Counted from the first letter of the stretch, positions 25,797 to 35,614 are shown. The stretch is DNA of 64,000 bases from Pseudomonas sp. ANT_H4 (GCF_008369295.1 NZ_VOBG01000015.1:1-64000); one strand, 5' to 3'. The notes: a model not told the origin generated them from the sequence alone. Made by a program: numbers and translations.

Positions 25797-28388
25797 TTAC
25801 GAAGCTGGCACAGGTTCAGGCGCCGCGGCCGGTTTCGGCAGCGAAGACAGGAACGCCATGATCAACGCCGCCAGGTAAGGTAACGACTGCACCAGCAGCA
25901 TCACCACCCAGAAGCGCATGTCATTACTCGGCAGGCCCTGCACCAGGTAGATCCCCAGCGCCGCGCCCCACAACAGCAGCATGATGAACAATTCTTCCCG
26001 GGCTTCAGAAATAGCTACCCAGAAACCGTGGTTATCGGCGTTTTTCGGTGTGCGAAAGAACGGAATACTGGTGGTGAAAAAGCCGTACAGCACCGCCTTG
26101 GCGATGGTGTGGGACAACGCCAACCCGGCCAGCGCTGCGCAGAACGCATCCTTGAGGTTCACGCCAACGGCGCGACGGTAGAGGAAGATGATCTTGCCGA
26201 CCTTGAACACGAACAGCGCCAACGGCGGGATCGCGAAGATCAGCAGTGGCGGGTCGACCCGCGTCGGCACGATGATCATCGCTGCCGACCACAACAGGGC
26301 GCCGACGGTGAAGAAGATGTTCATGCCGTCTGCCACCCACGGCAACCAGCCCGCGAGGAAGTGGTAGCGCTGGCCACGGGTCAGTTCGGTGCCCTTGCCG
26401 CGCAACAGGCTGGCGGTGTGCCGCTTGATGATCTGAATCGCCCCGTAGGCCCAGCGAAAGCGCTGTTTCTTGAAGTCGATAAAGGTATCGGGCATCAGGC
26501 CCTTGCCGTAGCTTTCGTGGTAATACGCCGCCGACAGGCCTTTTTCAAAGACTCGCAGGCCCAGCTCGGCATCCTCGCAGATGCACCAGTCGGCCCAGCC
26601 CAGTTCCTCCAGTACCGAACGGCGGGTCATGGTCATGGTGCCGTGCTGGATGATCGCGTCACGGTCGTTTCGCGTGACCATGCCGATATGGAAGAAGCCT
26701 TTATATTCGGCGTAGCAGAGCTTCTTGAAGGTACTTTCGTTCTGGTCGCGATAATCCTGGGGCGATTGCACCACGGCGATTTTCGGGTCGGCGAAGTGCG
26801 GCACCATGTGCTTGAGCCAGTTCGGGTCGACGCAGTAGTCCGAGTCAATCACCGCGATCACTTCGGCGTCCTTGGCGGTATGCGGGATCAGGTAGTTCAG
26901 CGCGCCGCCCTTGAAACCGGCCAGGGGCGAGACATGGAAGAACTTGAAGCGCGGGCCGAGGGTTTCACAGTAGTCGCGCACCGGCTCCCACACAGCTGGG
27001 TCCTTGGTGTTGTTGTCGATGATCAGGACTTCGTAGTCCGGATAGTCGAGGGCGGCCAGGGCGTCGAGGGTCTGTTTGACCATCTCCGGTGGCTCGTTGT
27101 AGCAGGGCACATGGATAGAGACTTTCGGGCGGTAGTCCGAATCCCCGGTCACCGGCAGGAATTCACGCCGACGCTTGTGGGTCCAGACCGCTTCCGCCAG
27201 TTCATGGGCCTCGGTCAGCAACACGATAAACACGCCCAGGGCGCCGAGTGCCAGCAGGAAACCCACCGTCAGACTGAACCAGGTGCTGTATTGCTGGCTG
27301 TAGTCGTAGCCGATCCACACCAGCACCGACCCGCACAGGAACGCGATAAAGGTCAGAAAGGTACGACCGCGCTGGCGCAGGGCCGAGCCGTCGATCATCA
27401 GCAGGGTCAGGGACAGCAGCGCCAACACCACCGACCCGATGGCCAGCACGCGCCATTGCGGGATCGCCACAACGGGGCCTTCAAAGTTGAATTTCTGCTG
27501 GCGCGCGGCGTTGAACACACCCCAATAGGCGCCCACCGAACCTTCATCACTGGCCTTCCACGGCTGATCGAAGGCTTCGATCACAAAGTAGTTGTAGCCC
27601 TGACGGTTGAGTTTGTTCACCAGCGTGCGCAGATAAATTGCCTGGTCGGCAGGGGACGCATCTGAACCGCCACGCATCCGGCCATTGCTCGGCCAGCCAA
27701 CCTCCGATAGCAACAACGGCTTTTTCGGGAAAGTCTTCTTCAGATCCCGTGCACGGTCGAGTACGAACTGGCCGGCCTTATCCACCGGGATATGCTCCCA
27801 GTATGGCAGGATATGCGCGGCAATCAGGTCGACGTGCTTGCCCAGTTGCGGGTTGTCTTCCCAAATGTGCCACTGCTCGGAGGTAGTCACCGGCACTTTC
27901 ACGGCAGCGCGGACCCGGTCCAGCAGGACGATCAGTGCTTCGGGGGTGATTTCCTTGCGGAACAGGGCTTCGTTGCCCACCACGACCCGCACGACACTGC
28001 GCGAGCTGTTGGCGATCTCGATGGCGCGCAGGATCTCGCGCTCGTTGCGCTCAAGGTCCGGGCTGATCCAGATCCCCAGGGTTACCCGCAGGCCGAATTC
28101 TTCCGCCAGTTTGGGAATATCCCCCAGGGTGGCGTCGACCGAATAGGTACGGATGTTGTCCGTCAGTTTGCTCATGATCTCCAGATCACGGCGCATTTGT
28201 TCGTCGGTGGGGTACTGGTCTTTCTGCGGGTACTGGCCTTGCTGGAATGGCGAGTAGGAAAAACCGGAGATCTGTTCAGGCCAGTTGGGGGTAGTGACCG
28301 GGCGGTTGATCAACGCCCAGAAGCCGCTGAACAGCGCGGCAATCGCCAGCACCACCACCAGGTTGAGTCCAAATTTACGCGATGACAT
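25797..28388 (-). CDS. ndvB: Membrane glucan synthase, NdvB-like (GH17 + GT2)
   Basis: 863 residues from MSSRKFGLN; an in-frame extension to 28454 is less likely. After one membrane segment (residues 10-28), a GH17-like glucanosyltransferase domain carries VVGNEALF and LLSEVGWPS with the catalytic glutamates. Then come several membrane helices, a GT2 domain with VPCYNEPPEM, IDSDYCVDPNW, CEDAELG and QRFRWAYG (QxxRW), and more helices. This architecture is NdvB, which makes periplasmic cyclic beta-glucans; in P. aeruginosa ndvB lies beside dapE and is linked to biofilm antibiotic tolerance. Confidence 0.85.
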   Translation of the reverse strand: MSSRKFGLNLVVVLAIAALFSGFWALINRPVTTPNWPEQISGFSYSPFQQGQYPQKDQYPTDEQMRRDLEIMSKLTDNIRTYSVDATLGDIPKLAEEFGLRVTLGIWISPDLERNEREILRAIEIANSSRSVVRVVVGNEALFRKEITPEALIVLLDRVRAAVKVPVTTSEQWHIWEDNPQLGKHVDLIAAHILPYWEHIPVDKAGQFVLDRARDLKKTFPKKPLLLSEVGWPSNGRMRGGSDASPADQAIYLRTLVNKLNRQGYNYFVIEAFDQPWKASDEGSVGAYWGVFNAARQQKFNFEGPVVAIPQWRVLAIGSVVLALLSLTLLMIDGSALRQRGRTFLTFIAFLCGSVLVWIGYDYSQQYSTWFSLTVGFLLALGALGVFIVLLTEAHELAEAVWTHKRRREFLPVTGDSDYRPKVSIHVPCYNEPPEMVKQTLDALAALDYPDYEVLIIDNNTKDPAVWEPVRDYCETLGPRFKFFHVSPLAGFKGGALNYLIPHTAKDAEVIAVIDSDYCVDPNWLKHMVPHFADPKIAVVQSPQDYRDQNESTFKKLCYAEYKGFFHIGMVTRNDRDAIIQHGTMTMTRRSVLEELGWADWCICEDAELGLRVFEKGLSAAYYHESYGKGLMPDTFIDFKKQRFRWAYGAIQIIKRHTASLLRGKGTELTRGQRYHFLAGWLPWVADGMNIFFTVGALLWSAAMIIVPTRVDPPLLIFAIPPLALFVFKVGKIIFLYRRAVGVNLKDAFCAALAGLALSHTIAKAVLYGFFTTSIPFFRTPKNADNHGFWVAISEAREELFIMLLLWGAALGIYLVQGLPSNDMRFWVVMLLVQSLPYLAALIMAFLSSLPKPAAAPEPVPAS

Positions 28389-28550
28389 AGCTATTTCGGG
28401 TTCCAAAGGGTGTGGAACGAAAAGAGGTGTCGGCCTGCGCCGAACGGCGCGCATCCTACACTGGCCTTCGACTTACCGTACAGCAAGCCGAGAAAAACCG
28501 GACATTGGGCAGCGAAAGTTCATCTAAGTTCTTAACTTGTAGCTTGTAGC

Positions 28551-28580
28551 TTAAAACTTGTCGCTGCGTAGCCCTATAAT
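28551..28580 (+). promoter_or_regulatory. Candidate promoter of tcdA
   Basis: A perfect -10 TATAAT (28575-28580) with a weak -35 TTAAAA (28551-28556) at 18 bases. Just upstream, CTTGTAG is repeated twice in tandem (about 28536-28549), which could be a regulatory site or a chance slip repeat. Confidence 0.5.
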
Positions 28581-28606
28581 GCGCGCCGGTTTTTGGGGTA
28601 ATGGTC

Positions 28607-29416
28607 ATGAGTACAGAAGATCCACGGTTTGCTGGCATCGCCCGTTTGTATGGCATTGAAGGCCTGGAACGCTTGAAAGCGGCCCATGTGGCCATTGTCG
28701 GCGTCGGCGGTGTCGGCTCCTGGGCGGCAGAAGCTATCGCCCGCTGCGGCGTGGGCGAGATCTCGCTGTTCGACCTGGACGACGTCTGCGTCAGCAACAG
28801 CAACCGCCAGTTGCACGCGCTGGACAGCACCGTGGGTCAAGCCAAGGTCGAGGTCATGGCCGAGCGCCTGCGCGGGATCAACCCGGATTGCACCGTGCAT
28901 GCAGTGGCGGATTTCGTCACCCGCGAGACCATGGCCGAGTACATCACCCCCAACATCGACTGCGTGATCGACTGTATCGACAGCGTCAACGCCAAGGCGG
29001 CGCTGATCGCCTGGTGCAAGCGGCGCAAGATCCAGATCATCACCACCGGCGGCGCGGGCGGGCAGATTGATCCGACGTTGATTCAGGTGTGCGATTTGAA
29101 CCGTACGTTCAACGATCCATTGGCATCGAAAGTGCGCTCGACCTTGCGCCGCGATTACGGTTTTTCCCGCACCGTGACCCGGCATTACAGCGTGCCGTGT
29201 GTGTTTTCTACGGAGCAACTGCGTTATCCCAAGCCTGATGGCAGCATTTGCCTGCAGAAGAGTTTTGTTGGGGATGGGGTGAAGCTGGACTGTGCTGGTG
29301 GGTTTGGTGCGGTGATGATGGTGACCGCGACGTTTGGCATGGTGGCGGCGACCAAGGCGGTGGATAAGATTGTGGCCGGGGTGCGCAGGCCTTCTGATCG
29401 GGTCAAGATTACGTAG
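28607..29416 (+). CDS. tcdA: tRNA threonylcarbamoyladenosine dehydratase
   Basis: 269 residues from the ATG at 28607, whose GGGG is 8 bases upstream; the ATG at 28601 is too close to it. TcdA (CsdL) uses ATP to cyclise t6A to ct6A at position 37 of tRNAs. It has the E1-like GVGGVGSWAAEA nucleotide site, DLDDVCVSNSNRQ, and a late VGDGVKLDCAGG. The csdE-csdA genes are convergent one base away, and that sulfur system is known to work with TcdA in other bacteria. Confidence 0.93.
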   Translation: MSTEDPRFAGIARLYGIEGLERLKAAHVAIVGVGGVGSWAAEAIARCGVGEISLFDLDDVCVSNSNRQLHALDSTVGQAKVEVMAERLRGINPDCTVHAVADFVTRETMAEYITPNIDCVIDCIDSVNAKAALIAWCKRRKIQIITTGGAGGQIDPTLIQVCDLNRTFNDPLASKVRSTLRRDYGFSRTVTRHYSVPCVFSTEQLRYPKPDGSICLQKSFVGDGVKLDCAGGFGAVMMVTATFGMVAATKAVDKIVAGVRRPSDRVKIT

Positions 29417-29417
29417 A

Positions 29418-29840
29418 TTACGGTCGGTTTTCTGAGTACAAACTCAGCGCCCGCATCCTCTGCAGCACCGCATTCAACCCATTACTACGCGAAGGCGACA
29501 ACTGCCGCGACAAGCCCAGTTGTTCAAACCAGCCAGGCAGATCGACAGCTTGCAATTCAACCGCCGACAAGCCGTTAACCCGAGCCAGCAGCAACGCCAC
29601 CAGCCCACGAATTAACCGCGCTTCGCTGCTGGCGGAAAACTGCCAATGCCCATCCTGCAAGTGCCCCACCAACCACACCAGGCTTTCGCAGCCCTGCACC
29701 AGGTTGGCATCGACCTTGTCCGCATCAGGCAGTGCCGGTAGCCGCTCGCCCCATTGCATCAACAGTCGGGCACGTTGCTCCCAACTGCCAACTGCCTGAA
29801 ACGCTTCCAGAGCAGCCACTGCCTGCGCTGGCAAACTCAT
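29418..29840 (-). CDS. csdE: Sulfur acceptor protein CsdE (SufE family)
   Basis: 140 residues. It accepts persulfide sulfur from the desulfurase CsdA. The catalytic cysteine lies in LVQGCESLVWLVG, and RLIRGLVALLLARVNG follows, both SufE-family hallmarks. Its start overlaps the csdA stop by 4 bases (ATGA), so the pair is translationally coupled. Confidence 0.93.
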   Translation of the reverse strand: MSLPAQAVAALEAFQAVGSWEQRARLLMQWGERLPALPDADKVDANLVQGCESLVWLVGHLQDGHWQFSASSEARLIRGLVALLLARVNGLSAVELQAVDLPGWFEQLGLSRQLSPSRSNGLNAVLQRMRALSLYSENRP

Positions 29841-31042
29841 AGCAACATGTCCAAAGCCTGATCCAGCGCCTCGAAGAAGCGCTCCAGGTCATCGGAATCG
29901 TTGTACAGCGCCAGGGAAACCCGGATCGCGCCCGACAGCCCCATGTGCTTGAGCAACGGCATCGCGCAATGATGGCCCGCGCGTACGGCAATGCCTTGTT
30001 CTGTCAGCAGGTGGGCGAGGTCGGCGTTATGCACACCCTCCACCACAAAGCTGGCCAAGGCCACTTGCGGTGGGCCCAGCAGCCGTACGCCATTACGCGC
30101 CTGCAAGCCGCGCAGCAGGTAGTCATGAAGGGCTGCTTCGTGAGCCGTCACCGCTTGCTGATCCAGTGAACTCAGGTAATCCAGGGTCGCCCCCAGGCCA
30201 ATCACCCCGGCAATCGGCGGTGTGCCCGCCTCAAAACCCAGGGGAGCCGGGCGAAAGCTGGCACTGTGATAGTCGGCCTGCTGCACCATCTCGCCGCCAA
30301 ACTGCCAATGGCGCAGGTGGTGTAAGGCTTCGTTGCGGCTGTAGAGCACGCCGACGCCATCCGGGCCGTAGAGTTTGTGGCTGGAAAATACATAGAAGTC
30401 GCAGCCCAGGGCCTGGACGTCGTGACGGCCGTGGACGATGCCTTGTGCGCCATCGACCACGGTCAACGCGTCCTGAGCCTTGGCCATCGCCAACAACGCT
30501 GGCAAGGGTTGCCAGGTGCCAAGCACATTGGACAGTTGGCTCACCGCCAGCAGTCGAGTGCGCGGGCCGATTAATTGGGCGGCGGCTTGCAGGTCGATCA
30601 AGCCATCATCGCCCAGGGGTAGCACCACCAGATCAAGCTCGCGGCGTTTGGCCAGTTGCTGCCAGGGCAGCAGGTTGGCGTGGTGTTCCAGGGCGCTGAT
30701 GACAATCTCATCGCCAGGAGTAAAAAGATGCTCAAGGCCGTAAGCCAAGAGGTTCAGCGCTGATGTCGCGCCGTGGGTGAAGATGATTTGCCCATCCTCG
30801 CCAACATTGAGCCACTGCGCCACCTTGCTGCGACTGTCCTCGAAGGCTTGGGTCGCATGGGCGCCCGGCAAATGCTGGGCACGGTGCACATTGGCTGCGC
30901 CATTGGCGTAGTAATGGATGGTCGCGTCCAGCAGGGCTTGAGGCTTTTGCGTGGTGGCGGCGTTGTCCAGGTAGGTCTGGCCTTGCCGTTGCAGGGTGGC
31001 GATGGCCGGAAAGTCGGCGCGCCAGGGAGAGGGCACAAGCAT
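29837..31042 (-). CDS. csdA: Cysteine desulfurase CsdA
   Basis: 401 residues from the ATG at 31042; an upstream TTG at 31051 is less likely. A PLP enzyme that takes sulfur from cysteine to a persulfide. The PLP lysine is in FSSHKLYGPDGVGVLYSR, and the active-site cysteine is in RAGHHCAMPLLKHMG. Group II (SufS/CsdA) by length and loop. Passes sulfur to CsdE, coded immediately downstream. Confidence 0.95.
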   Translation of the reverse strand: MLVPSPWRADFPAIATLQRQGQTYLDNAATTQKPQALLDATIHYYANGAANVHRAQHLPGAHATQAFEDSRSKVAQWLNVGEDGQIIFTHGATSALNLLAYGLEHLFTPGDEIVISALEHHANLLPWQQLAKRRELDLVVLPLGDDGLIDLQAAAQLIGPRTRLLAVSQLSNVLGTWQPLPALLAMAKAQDALTVVDGAQGIVHGRHDVQALGCDFYVFSSHKLYGPDGVGVLYSRNEALHHLRHWQFGGEMVQQADYHSASFRPAPLGFEAGTPPIAGVIGLGATLDYLSSLDQQAVTAHEAALHDYLLRGLQARNGVRLLGPPQVALASFVVEGVHNADLAHLLTEQGIAVRAGHHCAMPLLKHMGLSGAIRVSLALYNDSDDLERFFEALDQALDMLL

Positions 31043-31112
31043 GGTGTTCAAGACTCGTATGAGCGAGCCGTACCCGAAGGTACGACCTGCTCCAGTGGCA
31101 TCGAGTCGCTGC

Positions 31113-32147
31113 TTAGTTGTGAGCGTGCAGCGCTGCGTTCAGTTCGATGGCCGATTTGTGGGTTTTGCATTCCACGGCACCGGTCTCGGAATTGCGGCGA
31201 AACAGCAGGTCAGGTTGACCCGCCAGTTCGCGAGCCTTGACCACCTTGACCAGTTGGTTCTGCTCGTCGAGCAGCGCCACCTTGGTGCCGGCGGTCACGT
31301 ACAGGCCTGACTCCACGGTGTTGCGGTCGCCCAGCGGGATACCAATACCGGCGTTGGCGCCGATCAGGCAGCCTTCGCCAACCTTGATCACGATGTTGCC
31401 ACCGCCCGACAGGGTGCCCATGGTGGAGCAACCGCCGCCCAGGTCCGAGCCCTTGCCGACGAACACGCCAGCCGACACGCGGCCTTCGATCATGCCCGGG
31501 CCTTCAGTGCCAGCGTTGAAGTTGACGAAACCTTCGTGCATCACGGTGGTGCCTTCGCCGATGTAGGCGCCCAGGCGAATCCGCGCGGCGTCAGCGATGC
31601 GCACGCCGCTCGGCACCACGTAGTCGGTCATTTTCGGGAACTTGTCCACCGAGAACACTTCCAGCAGCTCGCCACGCAGGCGCGCTTCCAGTTGGCGTCC
31701 GGCCAGTTCCGACTGGTCGATGGCGCCCTGGCTGGTCCAGGCCACGTTTGGCAGCAGCGGGAAAACCCCAGTCAGGTTCAGGCCGTGAGGCTTGACCAGG
31801 CGATGAGACAGCAAATGCAGCTTGAGGTAGGCCTCAGGCGTGGAGGTCAGCGCCGCGTCTTCGGCCAGCAGGGTGGCGACCAGCGGGTTATGGCTTTCGG
31901 CCAGGCGAGTCAGCAGGGCTGCTTGGGTGGCATCTACATTTTTCAGTGCGTCAGCCAGTTGTGAGGCCTGGGCGATACTCAGGGCGATGGACTGGTTGCC
32001 TTCGCTGTAACCGAGGATCGGCGCGATAGCAGCAAGGATCTCTGCCGATGGATTGATCACTGGCTGTGCGTAAAACACTTCCAGCCAAGCACCTTGGCGG
32101 TTCTGAGTGCCGACGCCGAAGCCTAGGCTGAACAGGGAATTGGACAT
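31113..32147 (-). CDS. dapD: Tetrahydrodipicolinate N-succinyltransferase
   Basis: 344 residues from the ATG at 32147, with GAGG 7 bases upstream. It succinylates tetrahydrodipicolinate, the step before DapC and DapE in lysine synthesis. The C-terminal half is a left-handed beta-helix of hexapeptide repeats (IRLGAYIGEGTTVMHEGFV, GCSTMGTLSGGGN, CLIGANAGIGIPLG). It is the longer DapD type found in Pseudomonas. Confidence 0.95.
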   Translation of the reverse strand: MSNSLFSLGFGVGTQNRQGAWLEVFYAQPVINPSAEILAAIAPILGYSEGNQSIALSIAQASQLADALKNVDATQAALLTRLAESHNPLVATLLAEDAALTSTPEAYLKLHLLSHRLVKPHGLNLTGVFPLLPNVAWTSQGAIDQSELAGRQLEARLRGELLEVFSVDKFPKMTDYVVPSGVRIADAARIRLGAYIGEGTTVMHEGFVNFNAGTEGPGMIEGRVSAGVFVGKGSDLGGGCSTMGTLSGGGNIVIKVGEGCLIGANAGIGIPLGDRNTVESGLYVTAGTKVALLDEQNQLVKVVKARELAGQPDLLFRRNSETGAVECKTHKSAIELNAALHAHN

Positions 32148-32180
32148 GCTGTTACCTCTACACAATTGGTATGGGCTGGC

Positions 32181-32543
32181 CTACTTGAGGGCCGCCGAAT
32201 AAACATCTGGCTTGAAGCCAATCAGGGTTCTGTCACCCAGATCAAGCACCGGGCGCTTGATCATCGAGGGTTGTGCGAGCATCAGTTCAATCGCTTTCGC
32301 CTGGTCGAGATCGGCTTTGCGTTCGTCTTCGAGTTTGCGAAAGGTAGTGCCTGCACGGTTCAAAACCACCTGCCAACCGTGCTCATTGCACCATTGGGTC
32401 AAGTGTTCGCGGTCGATACCGGCCGTTTTGTAGTCATGAAACTCATAGCTGACAGCGTGTTCATCGAGCCAGGTGCGCGCCTTTTTCATGGTGTCGCAGG
32501 CTTTGATGCCGAAAAGGTGCAACGTTTTACTTGAATCGGTCAA
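32181..32543 (-). CDS. ArsC/Spx-like reductase (YffB family)
   Basis: 120 residues, starting at a TTG at 32543 with an AGGGGGG run about 7 bases upstream; the only later ATG would remove the active site. It has LFGIKACDTMKKARTWLD, where C16 is the single thioredoxin-fold cysteine, and LVLNRAGTTFRKL-like and MIKRPVLDLG segments. The family resembles arsenate reductase but is not shown to reduce arsenate. It lies upstream of dapD on the same strand, as in P. aeruginosa. Confidence 0.85.
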   Translation of the reverse strand: MTDSSKTLHLFGIKACDTMKKARTWLDEHAVSYEFHDYKTAGIDREHLTQWCNEHGWQVVLNRAGTTFRKLEDERKADLDQAKAIELMLAQPSMIKRPVLDLGDRTLIGFKPDVYSAALK

Positions 32544-32755
32544 GGAATTGCCCCCCTTTGGGCTGCTGGAAACGAAAGGTCACGGATTATGCCACGGCCA
32601 GAGCATTTCGGTGCCGCTCGTCACCACCTCGTGTCAGGGTGTGCGACTTTTGTTCAACGGCCCGTCGGCAGCATAAGCAGCTAATATGGCACTTCAACGG
32701 CGACGCGTTGCCTGATGTGTGTCGTAGTAAATCGATTGGCTGGGAATTTCGCGTT

Positions 32756-34399
32756 ATGCAAACTGCTTACACCGTCCTTATTCTGCTGATGCTGGTCAGT
32801 GTTTCGCGTCTTGTCGGGCGTGTGATCCCGCTGCCGTTGCCGCTGGTGCAGATCGCCGCCGGGGCTCTGCTCGCCTGGCCGACCCTGGGGCTGCACGTGG
32901 CATTGGACCCGGAATTGTTTCTTTTCCTGTTTTTACCGCCGCTGCTGTTCTCGGATGGCTGGCGTATGCCCAAGCGCGAATTGTGGCGCCTGCGCGGGCC
33001 GATCCTGACGCTTGCAGTGGGGTTGGTGCTGTTCACGGTGGTGGGCGCTGGGTATTTCATCCATTGGCTGCTGCCGACCATCCCCTTGCCGGTGGCCTTC
33101 GCCCTCGCGGCGGTGTTGTCGCCGACAGATGCCGTGGCGGTATCGGCTATTTCCCAGAATCGCTTGCCAACACCCTTGATGCACATGCTTCAGGGCGAAG
33201 CGCTGATGAACGATGCATCGGGCCTGGTGACCTTCAAGTTTGCCCTGGTGGCGGCGGTGACCGGTGTGTTCTCCTTGGCCAATGCCAGCCTGACATTCGT
33301 GCTGGTGGCGCTTGGCGGGCTGGCCATTGGTGTGGCCTTGAGCTGGCTGGTGGGCCGCCTGCGGGCCTGGATGGTTGCCCGAGGCTGGGACGATCCGGCA
33401 ACCCACGTGGTGTTCATGTTGCTGCTGCCATTTGCCGCCTATGTATTGGCTGAGCGTTTGGGCGCTTCGGGGATTTTGTCGGCGGTGGCGGCCGGGATGA
33501 TGCAGAGCTGGCTGGACTTGCTGCCGCGTCAGACCAGCACGCGTTTGCTCAATCGCAGCGTCTGGTCGCTGCTGGAGTTTGCCTTTAACGGCCTGATCTT
33601 CCTGTTGCTGGGCCTGCAACTGCCGGACATCATCAAGGCGGTAACCAGCCACGAAGCTACCTTGTGGCCGACCTTACTGTATCGCTGCCTGGACGTGATC
33701 GCGATTTTTCTGGTGTTGCTGGTGCTGCGGTTTATCTGGGTGCAAAGCATCTGGCGACTGTCGGGATTGCTACGGCGCTTGCGGGGTAAAAGCGAACTGA
33801 CGTTGGTGCCGAAAGCCCGTTCCTGCTGGCTGTTGACGGTGGGCGGAGTGCGTGGGGCGGTGACCCTGGCAGGTGTGATGTCGGTGCCGTTGCTGCTGGC
33901 ACCCGGCGTGGCCTTCCCGGAGCGTGACCTGTTGATATTCATCGCTGCTGGGGTGATTTTGCTTTCTCTGGTCGCCGCTTGCATCGCCTTGCCGTTGTTG
34001 CTGAGGGGTATCGAAAAGAGCCCGGATGACAAGCGTCGCGGTGAGGTGCGTGACGCCTGGAAGAAAACCGCCGAAGCGGCGATTCACGCCCTGGAGACCG
34101 AGGAAGCAGCAGAAGCTGCGCCCCAGGACGCCGCCCAGGCTGCGCTGGCCACTGAGCTCAAGGCGCGGATCATGTCGGAGTATCGCCATCAACTGGAAGT
34201 GTTCAACGACTCGGCCGAAGCCCAGGCCCTGGCGTTACACATGGATCAACTGGAGCGTAAGTTGCGACTCAAGGCCTTGCGGGCACAGCGCCTGGAGTTA
34301 TATAGCCTGAGTCGCCATCACCAGGTTGGTGATGACGTACTGCGGGAGGTGTTGGCGGACCTGGATATGAGTGAGGCGAATCTGGGCCATATCAAATGA
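32756..34399 (+). CDS. CPA1-family Na+/H+ antiporter
   Basis: 547 residues from MQTAYTVLILLMLVSVSRL; the open frame extends upstream to 32531 but that part overlaps the divergent ArsC-like gene and lacks membrane character. About twelve membrane helices precede a cytoplasmic tail of roughly 130 residues rich in charged helix. The transport motifs are LSPTDAVAVSAI and GEALMNDASGLV, with the conserved aspartates of Na+/H+ exchangers. It converges with dapC. Confidence 0.9.
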   Translation: MQTAYTVLILLMLVSVSRLVGRVIPLPLPLVQIAAGALLAWPTLGLHVALDPELFLFLFLPPLLFSDGWRMPKRELWRLRGPILTLAVGLVLFTVVGAGYFIHWLLPTIPLPVAFALAAVLSPTDAVAVSAISQNRLPTPLMHMLQGEALMNDASGLVTFKFALVAAVTGVFSLANASLTFVLVALGGLAIGVALSWLVGRLRAWMVARGWDDPATHVVFMLLLPFAAYVLAERLGASGILSAVAAGMMQSWLDLLPRQTSTRLLNRSVWSLLEFAFNGLIFLLLGLQLPDIIKAVTSHEATLWPTLLYRCLDVIAIFLVLLVLRFIWVQSIWRLSGLLRRLRGKSELTLVPKARSCWLLTVGGVRGAVTLAGVMSVPLLLAPGVAFPERDLLIFIAAGVILLSLVAACIALPLLLRGIEKSPDDKRRGEVRDAWKKTAEAAIHALETEEAAEAAPQDAAQAALATELKARIMSEYRHQLEVFNDSAEAQALALHMDQLERKLRLKALRAQRLELYSLSRHHQVGDDVLREVLADLDMSEANLGHIK

Positions 34400-34414
34400 C
34401 CCGGATATCGAGTC

Positions 34415-35614
34415 TTACCGACGACGCTGGATAAAGTCGCGAATCCGCTCCGCCGCTTCCACGCACTCGGCCAGTGGCGCAACCAGCGCCATGCGCACGC
34501 GCCCGGCGCCGGGGTTGAAACCGTCGACTTCCCGGGACAGGTAAGAACCTGGCACCACGGTCACATGTTCTTCCACGAACAAATCCCGGCAGAAGGCCGC
34601 ATCATCGCCTTCGATATTTGGCCACAGGTAGAAACCGCCATCCGGGTTTTGCACGTCCAGCACCGGCTTGAGAATAGCCAGCACAGCGGCGAACTTTTCC
34701 CGGTACAGGTCGCGGTTGGCTTGCACATGGGCCTCATCCTGCCAGGCGGCAATGCTCGCCAACTGGGTTTGTACCGGCATCGCGCAGCCGTGGTAGGTGC
34801 GGTACAGCAGGAAGGCTTTGAGGATTTCGGCGTCACCGGCGACAAAGCCTGAGCGCAAGCCCGGCAGGTTGGAACGCTTGGACAGGCTGTGGAACACCAC
34901 GCAGCGTTTGAAATCCTGGCGGCCCAGTTCGACGCAGGCACTGAGCAGGCCCGGCGGCGGGGTTTGTTCGTCGAAGTACAGCTCGCTGTAGCACTCGTCG
35001 GCGGCGATCACGAAGTCGTACTCGTCGGCCAGGGCGATCAGTTTTTTCAGGGTGTCGACCGTAATCAAGGCGCCGGTCGGATTGCCTGGCGAGCATAGGA
35101 ACAGAATCTGGCAGCGTTTCCAGACGTCGGCCGAGACCGCATCGAAATCAGGGTTGAAGCCGTTTTCGACCAGGCACGGCAGGTAATGTGGCTTGGCCCC
35201 GGCGAGAAACGCTGCACCTTCGTAGATTTGGTAGAACGGGTTCGGGCTGACCACCAGCGCGTCGTCGCCCCGGTTGACCACGGTCTGGGTGAAGGCGAAC
35301 AGCGCTTCACGGGTACCGTTGACGGGCAGGATGTTGCGCGCAGGGTCCAGCCAGCCCTCGGGTACGCTGAAGCGGCGTTCGCACCAGGTGCCAATGGCTT
35401 CGCGTAACGCCGCAATGCCCAGGGTACTCGGGTACACCGCCATCTGATCGAGGTTGTTGGCCAGGGCCTCGGCGACGAACGTCGGGGATTTGTGCTTGGG
35501 TTCGCCGATGGACAGGGCAATCGGGCGTTTGTCCGGGTTCGGCGTGACGCTCCCCAGCAGGGCGCGCAATTTCTCGAACGGATAGGGCTGCAACTGGTTC
35601 AGGGCGTTGTTCAT
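34415..35614 (-). CDS. dapC: Succinyldiaminopimelate transaminase
   Basis: 399 residues, a class I/II PLP aminotransferase. It transfers an amino group from glutamate to N-succinyl-2-amino-6-ketopimelate in lysine synthesis. The PLP lysine is in FHSLSKRSNLPGLRSGFVAG, with SPGNPTGALI and the end GAGRVRMALVAP as expected. The gene lies 65 bases after glnD and converges with the antiporter gene. DapC identity is from the length and the conserved dapC-glnD-map order. Confidence 0.92.
   Translation of the reverse strand: MNNALNQLQPYPFEKLRALLGSVTPNPDKRPIALSIGEPKHKSPTFVAEALANNLDQMAVYPSTLGIAALREAIGTWCERRFSVPEGWLDPARNILPVNGTREALFAFTQTVVNRGDDALVVSPNPFYQIYEGAAFLAGAKPHYLPCLVENGFNPDFDAVSADVWKRCQILFLCSPGNPTGALITVDTLKKLIALADEYDFVIAADECYSELYFDEQTPPPGLLSACVELGRQDFKRCVVFHSLSKRSNLPGLRSGFVAGDAEILKAFLLYRTYHGCAMPVQTQLASIAAWQDEAHVQANRDLYREKFAAVLAILKPVLDVQNPDGGFYLWPNIEGDDAAFCRDLFVEEHVTVVPGSYLSREVDGFNPGAGRVRMALVAPLAECVEAAERIRDFIQRRR

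Noticed and set aside
26028..27665. 545-codon plus-strand frame opposite the glucan synthase
   Set aside because: Low-complexity shadow of codon bias; the GT2 and GH17 motifs lie on the minus strand.
32531..32755. N-terminal extension of the Na+/H+ antiporter
   Set aside because: It lacks membrane character, overlaps the divergent gene start and precedes a good membrane-helix start at 32756.
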